NCBI GenBank assembly: GCA_038204465.1
Contig: JBBRCX010000016.1
Location: 1 to 56,345 of the forward strand
Reading direction: 5' to 3'
Length of the DNA: 56,345 nt
Source of the DNA: JBBRCX01 sp038204465
GTDB taxonomy: Bacteria > Planctomycetota > Phycisphaerae > Tepidisphaerales > Tepidisphaeraceae
Part shown: one piece after another, positions 32,901-43,000 of the stretch
Position numbering within the stretch: the stretch's first letter is position 1
Layout: every line of letters starts with the position of its first letter
The notes under the pieces: generated by a model
The model's database searches: none
Seen by the model: the letters and a program-made list of their open reading frames with translations, nothing else
What the model was told of the DNA's origin: nothing
Translations under genes and position numbers: made by a program

Positions 32901-33916
32901 GCGTTCATCTCCACGACGATTCTGCCCGGCGCGTCGCCGGCGCGCAGGCAATCCAAAGCATCGTTGATCTCATCCAGCGCGAAACGTCGGGCGATGGGCG
33001 GGCGGAGGATGCCGGCGCCCATCATTTCCACCGCGTCGCGCGCATCCTGCTTTGACCCGTTGCGCGTGCCCACGATCTCCAGTTCGCGCTGTGCGATCGC
33101 GATCGTGTCGACTCGCGGAAATTCCGCTTCCTCCCCCACGACCACGATCCTCCCGCCGCGATCGATCGATGCGGCGCAGGCCGCCATCGTGGCGGCGGTG
33201 CCGACGCAATCGAAAGCGCTCGCCGCCCCTTCACCGCCGGTAAAATCGAGCACCTTCCGCGCGATCGGCGATTCTTTCAGAAGTGAGAGATCAGCGCCAC
33301 ACCGCACGGCCAGCTCACGGCCCGATTCGGAACCGGCCACGCAGACCACGCGGAGGCCAGCGTCTTTCAGAATCTGCGTGAGCATCAGCCCGACGCCGCC
33401 CGCGCCCAGCACCAGCGCCGTCTGCCCCGCCTCGAGCCCGCTGCGCCGATAGGCGTGCAGCGCGGTCACGCCGGCGCAGCTCACGAGTCCGCCTTCGGCG
33501 AAGTCCACGTTGTCCGCCAGCGGGATCAGGTTTGCCGCGGGCGCGAGGAAGTATTCCGCAAACGCGCCGGGCCGCGTAACGCCCAGAATCTCCGGTCCTC
33601 CCGCGCACTGCGCGTCCCGCCCGCGCCGGCAGAATCGGCAGCGGCCGCAGGTGATGAACAGGTATGGCACGACCCGCTGACCGATCGCGACGCCGCTCAC
33701 GCCAGGACCGACGGCGGCCACGATCCCCGCCGGCTCATGGCCCATGATGTGCGGCAACGAAGGAACGTAGGCGATGCCGTCCGACAGGTGCAGATCGGTG
33801 CGGCACAACCCGCAGGTCATCGTCTTGACGAGCACCTCGCCCGCCGATGGGATCAGGTCCGGCACTTCCATCATGCGGAGCGGCGCGCCGATTTGCTCGA
33901 GGACAGCCGCTCTCAT
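32897..33916 (-). CDS. Zinc-dependent medium-chain alcohol dehydrogenase
   Basis: A 339-residue enzyme of the sorbitol/alcohol dehydrogenase type. Catalytic zinc ligands are C38 (CGLCRTDLH) and H60-E61 (MGHEPAG); structural zinc cysteines are C90, C93, C96 and C104. The Rossmann motif is LVLGAGGVGLM. It would oxidise a polyol or sugar alcohol with NAD(P). ATG at 33916 overlaps the previous gene by 4 bp, and its own stop overlaps the GH116-like start by 4 bp. A longer in-frame ORF upstream is antisense-like and was not used. Confidence 0.94.
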   Translation of the reverse strand: MRAAVLEQIGAPLRMMEVPDLIPSAGEVLVKTMTCGLCRTDLHLSDGIAYVPSLPHIMGHEPAGIVAAVGPGVSGVAIGQRVVPYLFITCGRCRFCRRGRDAQCAGGPEILGVTRPGAFAEYFLAPAANLIPLADNVDFAEGGLVSCAGVTALHAYRRSGLEAGQTALVLGAGGVGLMLTQILKDAGLRVVCVAGSESGRELAVRCGADLSLLKESPIARKVLDFTGGEGAASAFDCVGTAATMAACAASIDRGGRIVVVGEEAEFPRVDTIAIAQRELEIVGTRNGSKQDARDAVEMMGAGILRPPIARRFALDEINDALDCLRAGDAPGRIVVEMNA

Positions 33917-34728
33917 CGACGGCCCCCTTCGATTCCCAGCGCATCTTCCACTTCGTGAATTCGATCGGCGTTTCGCCGCGCCCCGTCCTCCGGCATCGGA
34001 TAGTTGTACAGGTCGTTGGTGAGCGTCCCGGAAAATCGGATCGCCTTCAGCCCGGCGACGATCGCCTGCAGGTCCAGCACGCCGTCGCCCAGTGGCAGGT
34101 GAAGAGCGTACGTCTGCGCGTCGCCGTCGGAAAAATGCACGTGCCGGATGCGCGAGCCCAGCGCGGGGATCGCATCGACATAGCCGCGTGGCTGACCGAC
34201 GCCGTAATGACAACAGTCGTACACCAGCCCGACATTGGCCCGGCCGATCCCGTCGATGAAATCGATCGCCCAGGAATTGTCCATGCTCAGCGTGTCGGGG
34301 TGCGGCTCGAAGAGCAATTCGAGGTCGGAGGCCGCGGCTTGGTCAGCGGCTTCACGAAACATGGAGGTGCAATCAGCGAGGCATTGCGATGGAGACCGGC
34401 CGGAATTCACGCTTCCCCAGGGATCGTGTGAGATGACCGCCCCCAGCGCGAGGTCGGCGGCGAAGTCGAAGGCCCCTGCCAGCCCGCCGAGTGTTTTTTG
34501 CCGCGTGGAATACGGATCGATGTCGACCCACGCGTCAAACCCATGCAGCGACAGTCCCGCTCGTCTGGCCCACGCGGCGAAATCCCGGCGCAGTTGCACA
34601 GTCGTCAGCTTGTTGAAGAACGGCGGGCGCGACACTTCGATCGAATCGAACCCGGCCCCCTTCACGATGCGGCAGATCGACTCGATGCTCGGGTTCTCGT
34701 GAAAGGTAACGGCGTTGATACGCGGCAC
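33913..34728 (-). CDS. Sugar phosphate isomerase/epimerase-like TIM barrel protein
   Basis: A 271-residue protein of the xylose-isomerase-like TIM-barrel group (AP endonuclease 2 superfamily). Typical features are FDSIEVSRPPFF, LELLFEPHPDTLS (metal-binding Glu), VGLVYDCCHYGV and IRHVHFSDGD. Members isomerise or epimerise keto-sugars, inosose or hydroxypyruvate. The start is GTG at 34728 with GGAG 7 nt upstream; the fold starts there. It is coupled by ATGA overlap to the alcohol dehydrogenase gene. Confidence 0.88.
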   Translation of the reverse strand: MPRINAVTFHENPSIESICRIVKGAGFDSIEVSRPPFFNKLTTVQLRRDFAAWARRAGLSLHGFDAWVDIDPYSTRQKTLGGLAGAFDFAADLALGAVISHDPWGSVNSGRSPSQCLADCTSMFREAADQAAASDLELLFEPHPDTLSMDNSWAIDFIDGIGRANVGLVYDCCHYGVGQPRGYVDAIPALGSRIRHVHFSDGDAQTYALHLPLGDGVLDLQAIVAGLKAIRFSGTLTNDLYNYPMPEDGARRNADRIHEVEDALGIEGGRR

Positions 34729-34748
34729 GTGTTGCTCCGAGGCCCAGT

Positions 34749-35624
34749 TTACGCCGGAAGTCCGCTGATCTTCCGCGCCTCGTCGGGCGAGGCGATCTGC
34801 CTCCCCAGCTCGCGCGAGATCCGCACGATCTTCTCGACCAGCTCTGCATTGCTCTTCGCGTAGTTCCCCGGCGCGAGATACGGATTGTCTTCCATTCCGA
34901 CGCGCACGTGCCCGCCCAGCAGGATGGCGGTCGTGAGCACCCGCCACTGCTCGATCGGATCCATCACGCTCGTGTTGTAGGTGAAGCCCGGCGGCAGATG
35001 GTCGTGCATGTACATCATCGCCTTGGGCGTGGGCGGCGTATAACACCCGCCGCGCCAGCCGAGAAAGAACGTGGTCCAGACCGGCGGCTTGAGCAGTCCC
35101 ATCGCAACCAGGCGCTGCGCGTTCCACACGCCGCCGTAGTGGAACGCCTCCACCTCCACCTTCACTCCCTGCGCCGCCGTCGCGCGGCAATACTCTTCCA
35201 GCTCCGGACGGTTGTGCAGCCCGTAGAGCTCCACTGGCGTACGCCCCGGCTCGTAATCGAAACACTCGTCGTGCGCGTTGAAGCAGATCGACATCATGTC
35301 CGGCCGCTGTTCCATCAGCTTCTTCCGCTGCGGGAAGCGGCCGTTGGCGATCCCGTACTGGATGATGGGACTGCACCGCGACTGGATCATCCGCCTCAGG
35401 TTTTCCCAGCCGGGGATGTCCAGGTCCGACAGCCGCGAACCATCAGGCTGAATCTCCCTGTCGATCGTGTAAGGCCCGTGCAGGTGGCAGATGCTCGCGC
35501 CGGAATTGACGCTGCGAACGTATTCATCCGCGACCGCCTGCCAGCCTTTCGGCGTGGGATTGTGCGGATTGCTGGGATAGGCCATCGTGCAATCGCAGGT
35601 GACGGTGATGATCAACTTGTCCAT
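34749..35624 (-). CDS. 3-keto-5-aminohexanoate cleavage-type enzyme (BKACE)
   Basis: A 291-residue beta-keto acid cleavage enzyme (formerly DUF849). BKACEs condense a beta-keto acid with acetyl-CoA or another acyl-CoA, giving acetoacetate and a new CoA ester. The zinc-binding H47 and H49 are in CHLHGPYT; ITVTCDCTMAYPSNPHNP is the N-terminal loop, and RVGMEDNPYLAPG is the late family motif. ATG at 35624 has GGAG 6 nt upstream. The substrate in this cluster is unknown; BKACEs act on many 3-oxo acids from sugar or amino acid breakdown. Confidence 0.93.
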   Translation of the reverse strand: MDKLIITVTCDCTMAYPSNPHNPTPKGWQAVADEYVRSVNSGASICHLHGPYTIDREIQPDGSRLSDLDIPGWENLRRMIQSRCSPIIQYGIANGRFPQRKKLMEQRPDMMSICFNAHDECFDYEPGRTPVELYGLHNRPELEEYCRATAAQGVKVEVEAFHYGGVWNAQRLVAMGLLKPPVWTTFFLGWRGGCYTPPTPKAMMYMHDHLPPGFTYNTSVMDPIEQWRVLTTAILLGGHVRVGMEDNPYLAPGNYAKSNAELVEKIVRISRELGRQIASPDEARKISGLPA

Positions 35625-35640
35625 ATCGAACTCCAGCGCC

Positions 35641-36726
35641 TCACGCAGCGGTTCCGGCCGCATCCACATCCACGCCGACTTTCGCCCCCGCTTCGACGAT
35701 CATCCGCCATGTTTCAGCCGCCAGGGGAATGCCGTCGCGCAGCCGCTGCTCCCGGCATTCCCACTCCAGCTCACCCGGAAGCACCACGCGCTGCGACCCC
35801 GGCGCCGGCGCTGCCGACCTGATGTATGCCGACAGATCCTCGACCAGCGCGCGCAACTGCTGCGCGCCGCAGAACGCGTCAGCGCTCACCGCAATCACGC
35901 ACAGCCCGTTGATGTACGCATGATCGGCCGAGCTCCGCATCCCCGCCAGGAGGCCGCCCATCACTTCAACCAGCAGCGACAGGCCGAAGCCCTTGTACCC
36001 CAGGTCCGGACCGCCAAATGGAAGAATGGTCCCGCGTGGAGGTCCATAAAATGAGCGCGGGTCTGTCGTCGGCTGCCCCTGCGCATCCTGCAAGCACCCC
36101 GGCGGCAGCGGAAGCCCCTGCTGCATCAGCGATCGCACCTTCCCCTCCGCGATCATGCTCGTCGACATGTCCAGCAGCAGCGGCCGATCTGGATTCTCGC
36201 TCGGCGCCGCAAACGCAAGCGGGTTGGTTGCCAGCCGCGGTTCCTTCGCTCCAAACGGAACGACCCAGTGCCCATGCTTCGAGCTGTTCGCGAACGCAAG
36301 GCCCAGCATCCCCTTCGACGCCAACCGCCCGACGCACGCGCCGAGTCGGCCAATGTGGTGACTGTTGACGCTGACGACCGCGGCGATGCCCGCCGTCTTC
36401 GCTTTCTCACCGGTAAGCTCGCTCACGCGACGGGCGGTGTATGGGCCCAGCGCAAAACCGCAGTCGACGGTTGCCGTCGTGAGAGTTTCCCGGACGATCC
36501 GCGTCGCCGTGCCGGGCCTGGCCCGGCCGCACAGTGAATCGTCAACATACTGCGCGTATCGAAGCACTCCGTGCGAGTCCAGCCCCCTCAGGCTCGCCTC
36601 GACGAGTTCCTCGGCAACTGCCGCCGCCTCCTCATCCGCCGCGCCGCAGGCAAGAAACAATCGCCGCCCGACACGCCGAAGCTCGTCGGCGGAGTGTAGC
36701 GCGGGCGATGGCAGGGTCGTCGACAT
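35641..36726 (-). CDS. Ldh family (malate/L-lactate/ureidoglycolate) dehydrogenase
   Basis: A 361-residue NAD(P) enzyme of the LDH2/MDH2 family, which differs from classical lactate dehydrogenase in fold. Family segments are RGLDSHGVLR, VSVNSHHIGRLGACV, ATNPLAFAAP, LLDMSTSMIAEGKV and GYKGFGLSLLVEV. Members reduce 2-keto acids or oxidise 2-hydroxy acids such as 2,3-diketo-gulonate and malate. It lies 16 bp upstream of BKACE, so a 2-hydroxy acid could pass to a beta-keto acid step; that is inference. Confidence 0.94.
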   Translation of the reverse strand: MSTTLPSPALHSADELRRVGRRLFLACGAADEEAAAVAEELVEASLRGLDSHGVLRYAQYVDDSLCGRARPGTATRIVRETLTTATVDCGFALGPYTARRVSELTGEKAKTAGIAAVVSVNSHHIGRLGACVGRLASKGMLGLAFANSSKHGHWVVPFGAKEPRLATNPLAFAAPSENPDRPLLLDMSTSMIAEGKVRSLMQQGLPLPPGCLQDAQGQPTTDPRSFYGPPRGTILPFGGPDLGYKGFGLSLLVEVMGGLLAGMRSSADHAYINGLCVIAVSADAFCGAQQLRALVEDLSAYIRSAAPAPGSQRVVLPGELEWECREQRLRDGIPLAAETWRMIVEAGAKVGVDVDAAGTAA

Positions 36727-36735
36727 CTGATTTCG

Positions 36736-37527
36736 CTATTGGAATCGCTCACAACCGGCAAATTCCATGTGCCTCTCGGGATGGAACCGAGGCAAAGGCG
36801 CATACTCGTTGCCCGCCTCCGCAACGGCCTGCCCTCGAACGAGCCGAAGAGGAAATGGCTTGGCTCGGATCCGGACCGAGGCCGCGACGTAGTTAATCAC
36901 GAAGCTATAGCGCCAGCAGCCGGGCTTGGCCGCCTCCGAACAGTGAATGAGGCCGGGGTGATGAATGGAAATGTCGCCGGGCTCGAGAAGCACATCCACC
37001 GCGCGGCTCGTCTCGAGGGGCGCTTCGTTCATCGATGAGTTGAGGAAATTCTTCACGTCCGTCCGCGGAACCAGTTCCTGCACCGCCAGCTTGTGTGAGC
37101 CGGGGATCACGCGCAGACAGCCGTTTTCGCGCGTCGAAGCGCCGATGGCGACGTACAGCGTGACCGCGTTCACGGGGTCCAATCCGCCCCGCCAGTACGA
37201 AGCATCCTGATGCCACAGCACCGGCTGCGGATCGGTGGGCGATTTAAGGATGTATCCGTAGGACCACAGCACGATGTCCGGACCCAGAACGCTCTGCACG
37301 AGGTCGACAAGGCCTGGCTCGCTCGCAACGTGAACCAGAAACGGATCATCCTTCTCAGTAACGCGGTTTGGATTCAAGTCAGCCGTGTCGCGGCCTCCCA
37401 GTTGGGTCAATCGTCTTTCGATATGTCGTTTGAGTTCAGCCAGGAGCGGCGCTGGAACAGCGCCGCGGACGACCGCATAGCCGTCGCGCGAGTACCGCCC
37501 TGCGATGTCGGCGAGGTCGGTTGTCAT
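36736..37527 (-). CDS. Phytanoyl-CoA dioxygenase (PhyH) family protein
   Basis: A 263-residue Fe(II)/2-oxoglutarate oxygenase. Iron ligands H106 and D108 are in LWHQDASYW and H195 is in GLIHCSE; R206 would bind 2-oxoglutarate. The core motif ENGCLRVIPGSHK is present. It keeps the canonical HxD that the paralogue at 1854-2753 lacks. Its place inside the catabolic block next to the regulator suggests that it hydroxylates or demethylates a pathway substrate. Confidence 0.92.
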   Translation of the reverse strand: MTTDLADIAGRYSRDGYAVVRGAVPAPLLAELKRHIERRLTQLGGRDTADLNPNRVTEKDDPFLVHVASEPGLVDLVQSVLGPDIVLWSYGYILKSPTDPQPVLWHQDASYWRGGLDPVNAVTLYVAIGASTRENGCLRVIPGSHKLAVQELVPRTDVKNFLNSSMNEAPLETSRAVDVLLEPGDISIHHPGLIHCSEAAKPGCWRYSFVINYVAASVRIRAKPFPLRLVRGQAVAEAGNEYAPLPRFHPERHMEFAGCERFQ

Positions 37528-37543
37528 CCTCCGTTCCTCCGGC

Positions 37544-38239
37544 TCACTCCGCGGCCAGGGAATCCAACTGCATCTGCATCGAGCGGACGCAGTGTCCGCG
37601 CATCACCTGCTCCGCCTTGTCCGGGTCCTGCGACGCGATGGCGTCGACGATTCGCTCGTGCTGCCGCGCCGGCACGCGCCGGTCATGGGCCACCACGCTG
37701 CCGACCGCCAGCAATTGCTGCATCAGTTGCCGCGCCTGCATTGCCGCGACCAGGCTCTGCACCCCGGAGAGTTGCGCGATGCGAAGGTGGAAACGAAAGT
37801 CGAGCTCGAAGACCCGCCCGGGCGCCTCGTTGCGGCGGGCCCGCTTATCCAGTTCAGCCGCCATCGATGCCAGCGCGGCGAGTTGCGTTGGGGTTATCCG
37901 CCCGCAACAATGACGCACCGCCTCGCATTCCAACGCGCAGCGAAGCAGGTGCTGGTCGCGGACCTGCTGCGGCCCCATCTTCGCGACGCGCGCTCCCCAC
38001 CGCTCCTCCAGCTCGATGAGACCGTCCTGGTTGAGCCGCCGCAGCGCCTCGCTGATGGGCGCCAGGCTCATGCCGAGCTTCCGGGCGATCGGCCGCAGCG
38101 ACAGCCGTTGCCCCTGCCGTAACTTCCCATCCAGGATTCGATCCCGGATGGACGAGTAGGCCCGGTCGGAACGCGAGAGTGTGCTTTCCAGGATAACGTA
38201 CTCCGTTCGTACAGTGTTCGAACAGACCGAATTGTGCAC
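37544..38239 (-). CDS. GntR family transcriptional regulator (FadR/FCD subfamily)
   Basis: A 231-residue DNA-binding protein. The N-terminal winged helix covers about 25-90 (AYSSIRDRILDGKLRQGQRL; MSLAPISEALRRLNQDGLIEL). The C-terminal FCD helical domain covers about 100-225 (LDFRFHLRIAQLSG; RVPARQHERIVDAIASQD). Such regulators bind sugar acids or organic acids. It heads the catabolic block and probably controls it. The start is GTG at 38239, with about 22 residues before the fold, so a later start is possible. It is divergent from a nitrilase-like pseudogene. Confidence 0.9.
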   Translation of the reverse strand: MHNSVCSNTVRTEYVILESTLSRSDRAYSSIRDRILDGKLRQGQRLSLRPIARKLGMSLAPISEALRRLNQDGLIELEERWGARVAKMGPQQVRDQHLLRCALECEAVRHCCGRITPTQLAALASMAAELDKRARRNEAPGRVFELDFRFHLRIAQLSGVQSLVAAMQARQLMQQLLAVGSVVAHDRRVPARQHERIVDAIASQDPDKAEQVMRGHCVRSMQMQLDSLAAE

Positions 38240-38422
38240 GGCTCGCTGTGGTAATGCAAGCGGGAATCGACCCGTTTCTCGCCTGATCGGGCAATCGGGC
38301 GTGTCAATGGGGACGAACCCATCCGATCATCGAAGAGCCCCCGAATCCGCGACAGTGCCGGAACGCTTGCTGAGGGCGGCGTCGCGCTCGCCTGCTCCGC
38401 CATGCCGTGCGATGATGTGATC

Positions 38423-39152
38423 ATGACCATTCCCATGGCGCTGATTCAATGTGACACCGTCCCGCAGCAGCCGCAGCGGAACCTCGAGACCATGCAGCGA
38501 TTGGCGCAAGCTGCCGCGCAATCGGGGGCGCGGTGGGTGATGTTTCACGAAGGGACCGTCAACGACTACTCCGAGCGGCCGATGGAACAGGCACAGGAAG
38601 TTCCCGACGGCGCGGCAACCCGGCAGAATGATCGCGCTGGCACGCGAACTGGGCATCTTCATCTGTTTTGGCGTGGTCGAGCAGGAAGCCAGCCGGTGTT
38701 TCATCACCCAGGTCTTCGTCGGGCCGGGCGGCTTCCTGTACCGCTACCGCAAGACATGGCTGTGGCGCGAGCCATCTGACGAAGGATTCCGCAATGAGTG
38801 GGAACGGTTTGATCCCGGCACGGGACCGGAACTCTTCGAGATCGATAACGTCCGCGCCACCTGTTTCATCTGCGCCGACGGCGAGGCCTCGCGATGCATC
38901 GCTCGGGCTGCGGCTCTTCGCCCCCAAGTCGTCTTCTATCCGAACAACCGCTGTGCCCTTCCGGAACTGAACGTCTTCGCCGCCCGCGCCCGCCGGATCG
39001 GCGCGCCGATGCTCGTGACCAATCGTGTCGGCAAATCCTGGCTGCACGACTGCCGCGGCGGTTGTGTCCTCTACGCCGCCGACGGCCGCCCACTCGCCGA
39101 GGCCAATCACTCCGGCCGCGAAGAGATCCTGCGTTTTGACCTTCATCTCTAA
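38423..39152 (+). pseudogene. Carbon-nitrogen hydrolase (nitrilase superfamily) with a 1-nt frameshift
   Basis: Two frames together give one nitrilase-type amidase of about 240 residues. The first covers 38423-38626 (MALIQCD, HEGTVNDY with catalytic Glu). The second runs from ATG 38628 to 39152 (LARELGIFICFGVVEQ, YRKTW with Lys, TCFICADGEA with Cys). They join if the A at 38627 is removed (CAG-ATG). The enzyme would cleave an amide, nitrile or N-carbamoyl bond. Either the gene is dead or the base is an assembly error. It is divergent from the GntR gene. Confidence 0.85.
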
Positions 39153-39230
39153 TTAGAACTTCCTGCGTCGTCGCGCGAGCGCCGGCAAAGCGGCGTTCTA
39201 CTCGGCCCGGTTCTCCTCTAACATGGTGAC

Positions 39231-39446
39231 ATGCCCCAGCGGAGGAAGAAGCGCCGCCGCCCGGCAGACGAAGGGGCATATGCCTGCCCCACCTGCGGCG
39301 AACAGATCGTGATTCCCCTCGACCCCTCTGGCGGCAATGAGCAGCAGTATGTCGAAGACTGCCCGGTCTGCTGCAACCCTAACATCATTCATCTTGAGTT
39401 CTTCCCCGACGGCTCGCCCCCTCGTGTCTGGGCCGAAGCCGAGTGA
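39231..39446 (+). CDS. CPXCG motif cysteine-rich protein
   Basis: A 71-residue protein with two CxxC pairs: C19-P-T-C22-G and C44-P-V-C47-C48. It matches the Cys-rich CPXCG family (zinc-ribbon-like, unknown function). Between the pairs is IVIPLDPSGGNEQQYVED, which is characteristic. A basic N-terminus (MPQRRKKRRR) could contact nucleic acid. TAACAT 6 nt upstream of the ATG and no Shine-Dalgarno hint at a leaderless mRNA. Confidence 0.88.
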   Translation: MPQRRKKRRRPADEGAYACPTCGEQIVIPLDPSGGNEQQYVEDCPVCCNPNIIHLEFFPDGSPPRVWAEAE

Positions 39447-39504
39447 CCGCTTGCATGGGTTGCTTGCCGCGTATCCAAAAGGTCCAGCTGATCCAGTTGC
39501 GCTT

Positions 39505-39966
39505 TCATGATTCTCTGTTGCTATACATCTCCGCGAGCTTGTCGAAAGAGCCGGTCCAGCCGTGGCCGTGGCTGTCACGGCGCTCGGCGCTGGCGAAGTT
39601 TTCCTGGCGAAGCGTCATCTCGGTTTCACGTCCCGCGGCGCGGAACGTCACGCTGATGAGCATCTCGTGCCGTTCGTGTTCCCAGGTCCACGTAAAGACC
39701 AGCCGGGACGGAGGAACGATCTCGCGATAGACGCCGCTGACGACCGGATCGGAGCCATCCGGCGTGCGCATCTGGATGCGGTAGCGGCCACCGACGCGCG
39801 GCTCGAGAAGCTGGGTTTCGCCGCGGACGCCGCGAGGTCCGATCCATTTCTCGATCTGAGCGGGGTCGAGCCAGGCGCCGAACACGCGCTGCGGCGGCGC
39901 GTCGAAAGTGCGGGTCAGCACCAGTGGAAGGTCGGAGTTCTGCACCACGTCTTCCACTGGCTTCAT
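39505..39966 (-). CDS. SRPBCC/AHSA1-type protein
   Basis: A 153-residue Bet v1-like protein. LVLTRTFDAPPQRVFGAWLD, then WIGPRGV, RLVFTWTWE and the end GHGWTGSFDKLAEMY identify the AHSA1 group. ATG at 39966 follows GGAGG by 5 nt. It is a paralogue of 22385-22915 but stands apart. Function unknown. Confidence 0.9.
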   Translation of the reverse strand: MKPVEDVVQNSDLPLVLTRTFDAPPQRVFGAWLDPAQIEKWIGPRGVRGETQLLEPRVGGRYRIQMRTPDGSDPVVSGVYREIVPPSRLVFTWTWEHERHEMLISVTFRAAGRETEMTLRQENFASAERRDSHGHGWTGSFDKLAEMYSNRES

Positions 39967-40002
39967 CGGGTCCTCCGAATTCCGCGGGTGTGCTCGCAAA
40001 AG

Positions 40003-43000
40003 CTATCCCACCAACACTTGGCGGCGGGTGGTAGAGGCAACGCGTTCTTCAGGGGTAAGAATGCCCTGGAAGTTTAACGGATCGGCGGAGATGACGGAGA
40101 TCGGGGCGCGGGGGCCTTCGCGCCGCAGTTGGCGCAGGAGCTCGACTGCCTGCGGCAGGGCGTATTGTTCGCCTGAGAAACGGGAAACGAAGCGGCCGCC
40201 GCGGACTTCGCCGCGCAGCTCCAGCCTCCGGTAGACGCGCAGCAGCGCAGACCAGCTCACGGGGATCTTTTCGCGCGTGATGGTCCGCCGGAAAACGACG
40301 CCGGTGCGCTGCAGCAGTTGCCGCGCGACCAGTTCCTCCGAAACTCCCTCCAGCCGTGGCGGCAGTGGCGTCGTCCGGAAGGTGGTCCATCGCCCGACCG
40401 GCTTGATGGGAGCTCGGCGGCGCGACGGCGGCCGGATCATCTGCCGCAACGCGCCGAATGAATCACACGTGACCAACCCGTGTGACAAAAGGTCTGCCAA
40501 CCCCATCTCGAAGTGGGCCGGCACCAGGGCCGCCGCCTTCTGCAGGTTTTGCGGGAACATTGCGCCATTGGCGGTCAAAACTTCCAGAAGGTCGCGCGCC
40601 GAGCCATTCAAGCCGTCGGAAGTCGGCGGCTCGGAAAGGGCAAGCCAACCATCCAACTGCTCACGCTGAATGAACGTGATCGGGGTGACGCGGATGGCGC
40701 TGCCCGCGCCGCCATATAAACGCCCCCAGGCGAACTCGCCCGACAGGGTAACTTCATCAAGCCATTCCCGCCGATATCCCAGCACCCGGCGCGGCAGAAC
40801 GTGGCTCTCCCACGCCCAGGCCGGAACCTCGAACCCCGACAATTGCCGCAGCACTTCGCTCACACCAAGCGGGCCTTCAAGGATGTACTTCTCATCGACG
40901 TGCTGCCAGCACGCGAGAAAGTGCAGAAATTCGCTCGCCGTCACCGGCTCGATTTCCCGGCGCAGCTTGTCCAGGGTGTAACGATGGATGCGGGCCAACA
41001 GGCGGCGCTCGCACCAGACCGCCTGGCCATCGAGCCGCGTGCGCAGGATCGCACCCTCATGTTCCAATTCGGCGAGCGTCGAACCTCCCTCGCCCGGCAG
41101 CGCGATTCGCGCGTCGTCCTCGCGCACCGGCCCCAACGCTTCAAGCCGGCCGAACAGAACCTGCTTCGGCTCAGCCGGTGCGTCGACGGCAAACCAACGG
41201 CTGTCCTTGTGGATGACCCGTCCCTGGCTTCCCAGCACCGACAGCCAGCCCAGCCACGAAGCGGCTTCCTCGTCCGTCACGAATCCCATCCACAGCAGCG
41301 CGTCATGCACTTCTTCAGCCGTCTCCGGGACAGGCCAGGCCTCCTCGCGCACGCGCTGCACCGCCGCCGGATCGAGGGCGCCGATATTGTCCAGGGAGCG
41401 GGCATCAAGGGCCCGGCGGCCAAGCACCGCCTGGGTGCGGCGTTCCTCGAGGGGAGCATCGTCGAGGAACGTGTAGAGCTCGGAAGAAAGAATGCCGCGA
41501 GCAAACGCCGAGGGCTCGGGCGTATCCACCGCAACGCGTTCGATCGATCCGTCGCGCAGCCCATTCAGGACCTCGATGAGCCCGGCGACGTCGGTCGCTT
41601 CGGTGAGACAATCGTCGACCGTCTGCCTCACAAGCGGATGCTCGAGCGGTATGGGTATGTCGCCCGGCGGCAGCGTCTCCGGGCACGCGGTGGCGGCGGG
41701 AAAGGCGGACGACAGCAGGTCGCCGGCGCGCATCCGCAGGATCGGGGGCGGCACCGGCTTGCCGTTCTGGAAGCGTTCGAGCATCAGCGCCCGGCTCGCG
41801 TTCCAACGCCAGCGCGATTCGAACATGGGAGAATCCAGCAACGCCTGCGTGAGCAGTTGCTGCACCGTGTTGGGGTGCAGGTAATTGAAAACGTCCTCCA
41901 ACGGAAAGCTGTGCTGCAGACCGAGAGACAGGACGATCGCCTCTTCGTTCGCGGCCGCCTGCAGCTCGAAGCCAAATCCGCGGCAGAAGCGCTTGCGCAG
42001 GGCAAGCGCCCAGGCGCGGTTGATGCGCCCGCCGAACGGCGCATGCAGCACCATCTGCATGCCGCCGCTCTCGTCGAAGAAACGCTCCAGCACGATGCGC
42101 TTTTGCGTCGGAACCGTGCCAAGGACGCGGCGGCCTTCGACAATGTATTCGGCAATCTGTGTCGCCGCTTCAGGCGCGAGGCCGATCTGGCGCTGCAGGA
42201 CAAGTGGATCGGCGCACTCTTCGCGAAGCCGGGCGATCTCACCGGATAGTTCCGCCGTCCTTGACGGGCCCTCGCCCAGCCAGAAGGGAATAGTCGGTGG
42301 CTGACCCCGCGCATCCGCCACGCGCACGGCGCCGCGCTCCACCTTCAGAATTCGCCAGGAAGTGTTGCCGAGCTGAAAGATGTCCCCGACATTGGCCTCG
42401 ACGGCGAAGTCTTCATTCAAGGTTCCGACGAAGGTCCCTTCCGGCTCCTGGAGCACGCGATAATCGGCGACGTCAGCGATGGCTCCGCCACCGGTGATGG
42501 CCGTAATCCGCGCGCGCTTCCGCGCCATGATCCGCCGGCCGACGCCGTCACGGTGAAGCAGCGCTCGCCGGCCGCCGGTGTGCATTCCGATGACGGCGTC
42601 GAAATCATCGCGCTTCAACTGCCGGTAAGGCCAGGCGCGGGTAAACAGATCGAAGAGCGCATCCTCATGCCAGCCGGACTCCCCCGCCGCGACGCACGCG
42701 GCCACGATCTGCTGCGCCAAAATGTCCAGCGGCGCCGCCGGCTGCGGCGTGCGATCCAGTTCTCCGCTCGCCACCGCCCGCAGCAGCGCCGCGCCTTCCA
42801 CGAGCTCATCGACCGTCAGCGGGAAGAGTCGGCCCTTGGGAATGCGCCCCAGCGCATGACCGGAGCGCCCGACACGCTGCAGGAACGTGGCGATGGAACG
42901 AGTCGCGCCCACCTGGATCACCAGGTCGACGTCGCCAATGTCGATGCCCAGCTCGAGCGATGCGGTGGCAACCAGGGCGCGCAGGCTTCCGGTCTTCAAC

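Noticed and set aside
38215..38224. TGTTCGAACA palindrome near the GntR start as an operator
   Set aside because: It lies inside the predicted coding region if GTG 38239 is the start, and no second copy exists.
40801..42249. Plus-strand open frame opposite lhr
   Set aside because: Arg/Gln/His-rich antisense product with no motif; the Lhr motifs on the minus strand are clear.
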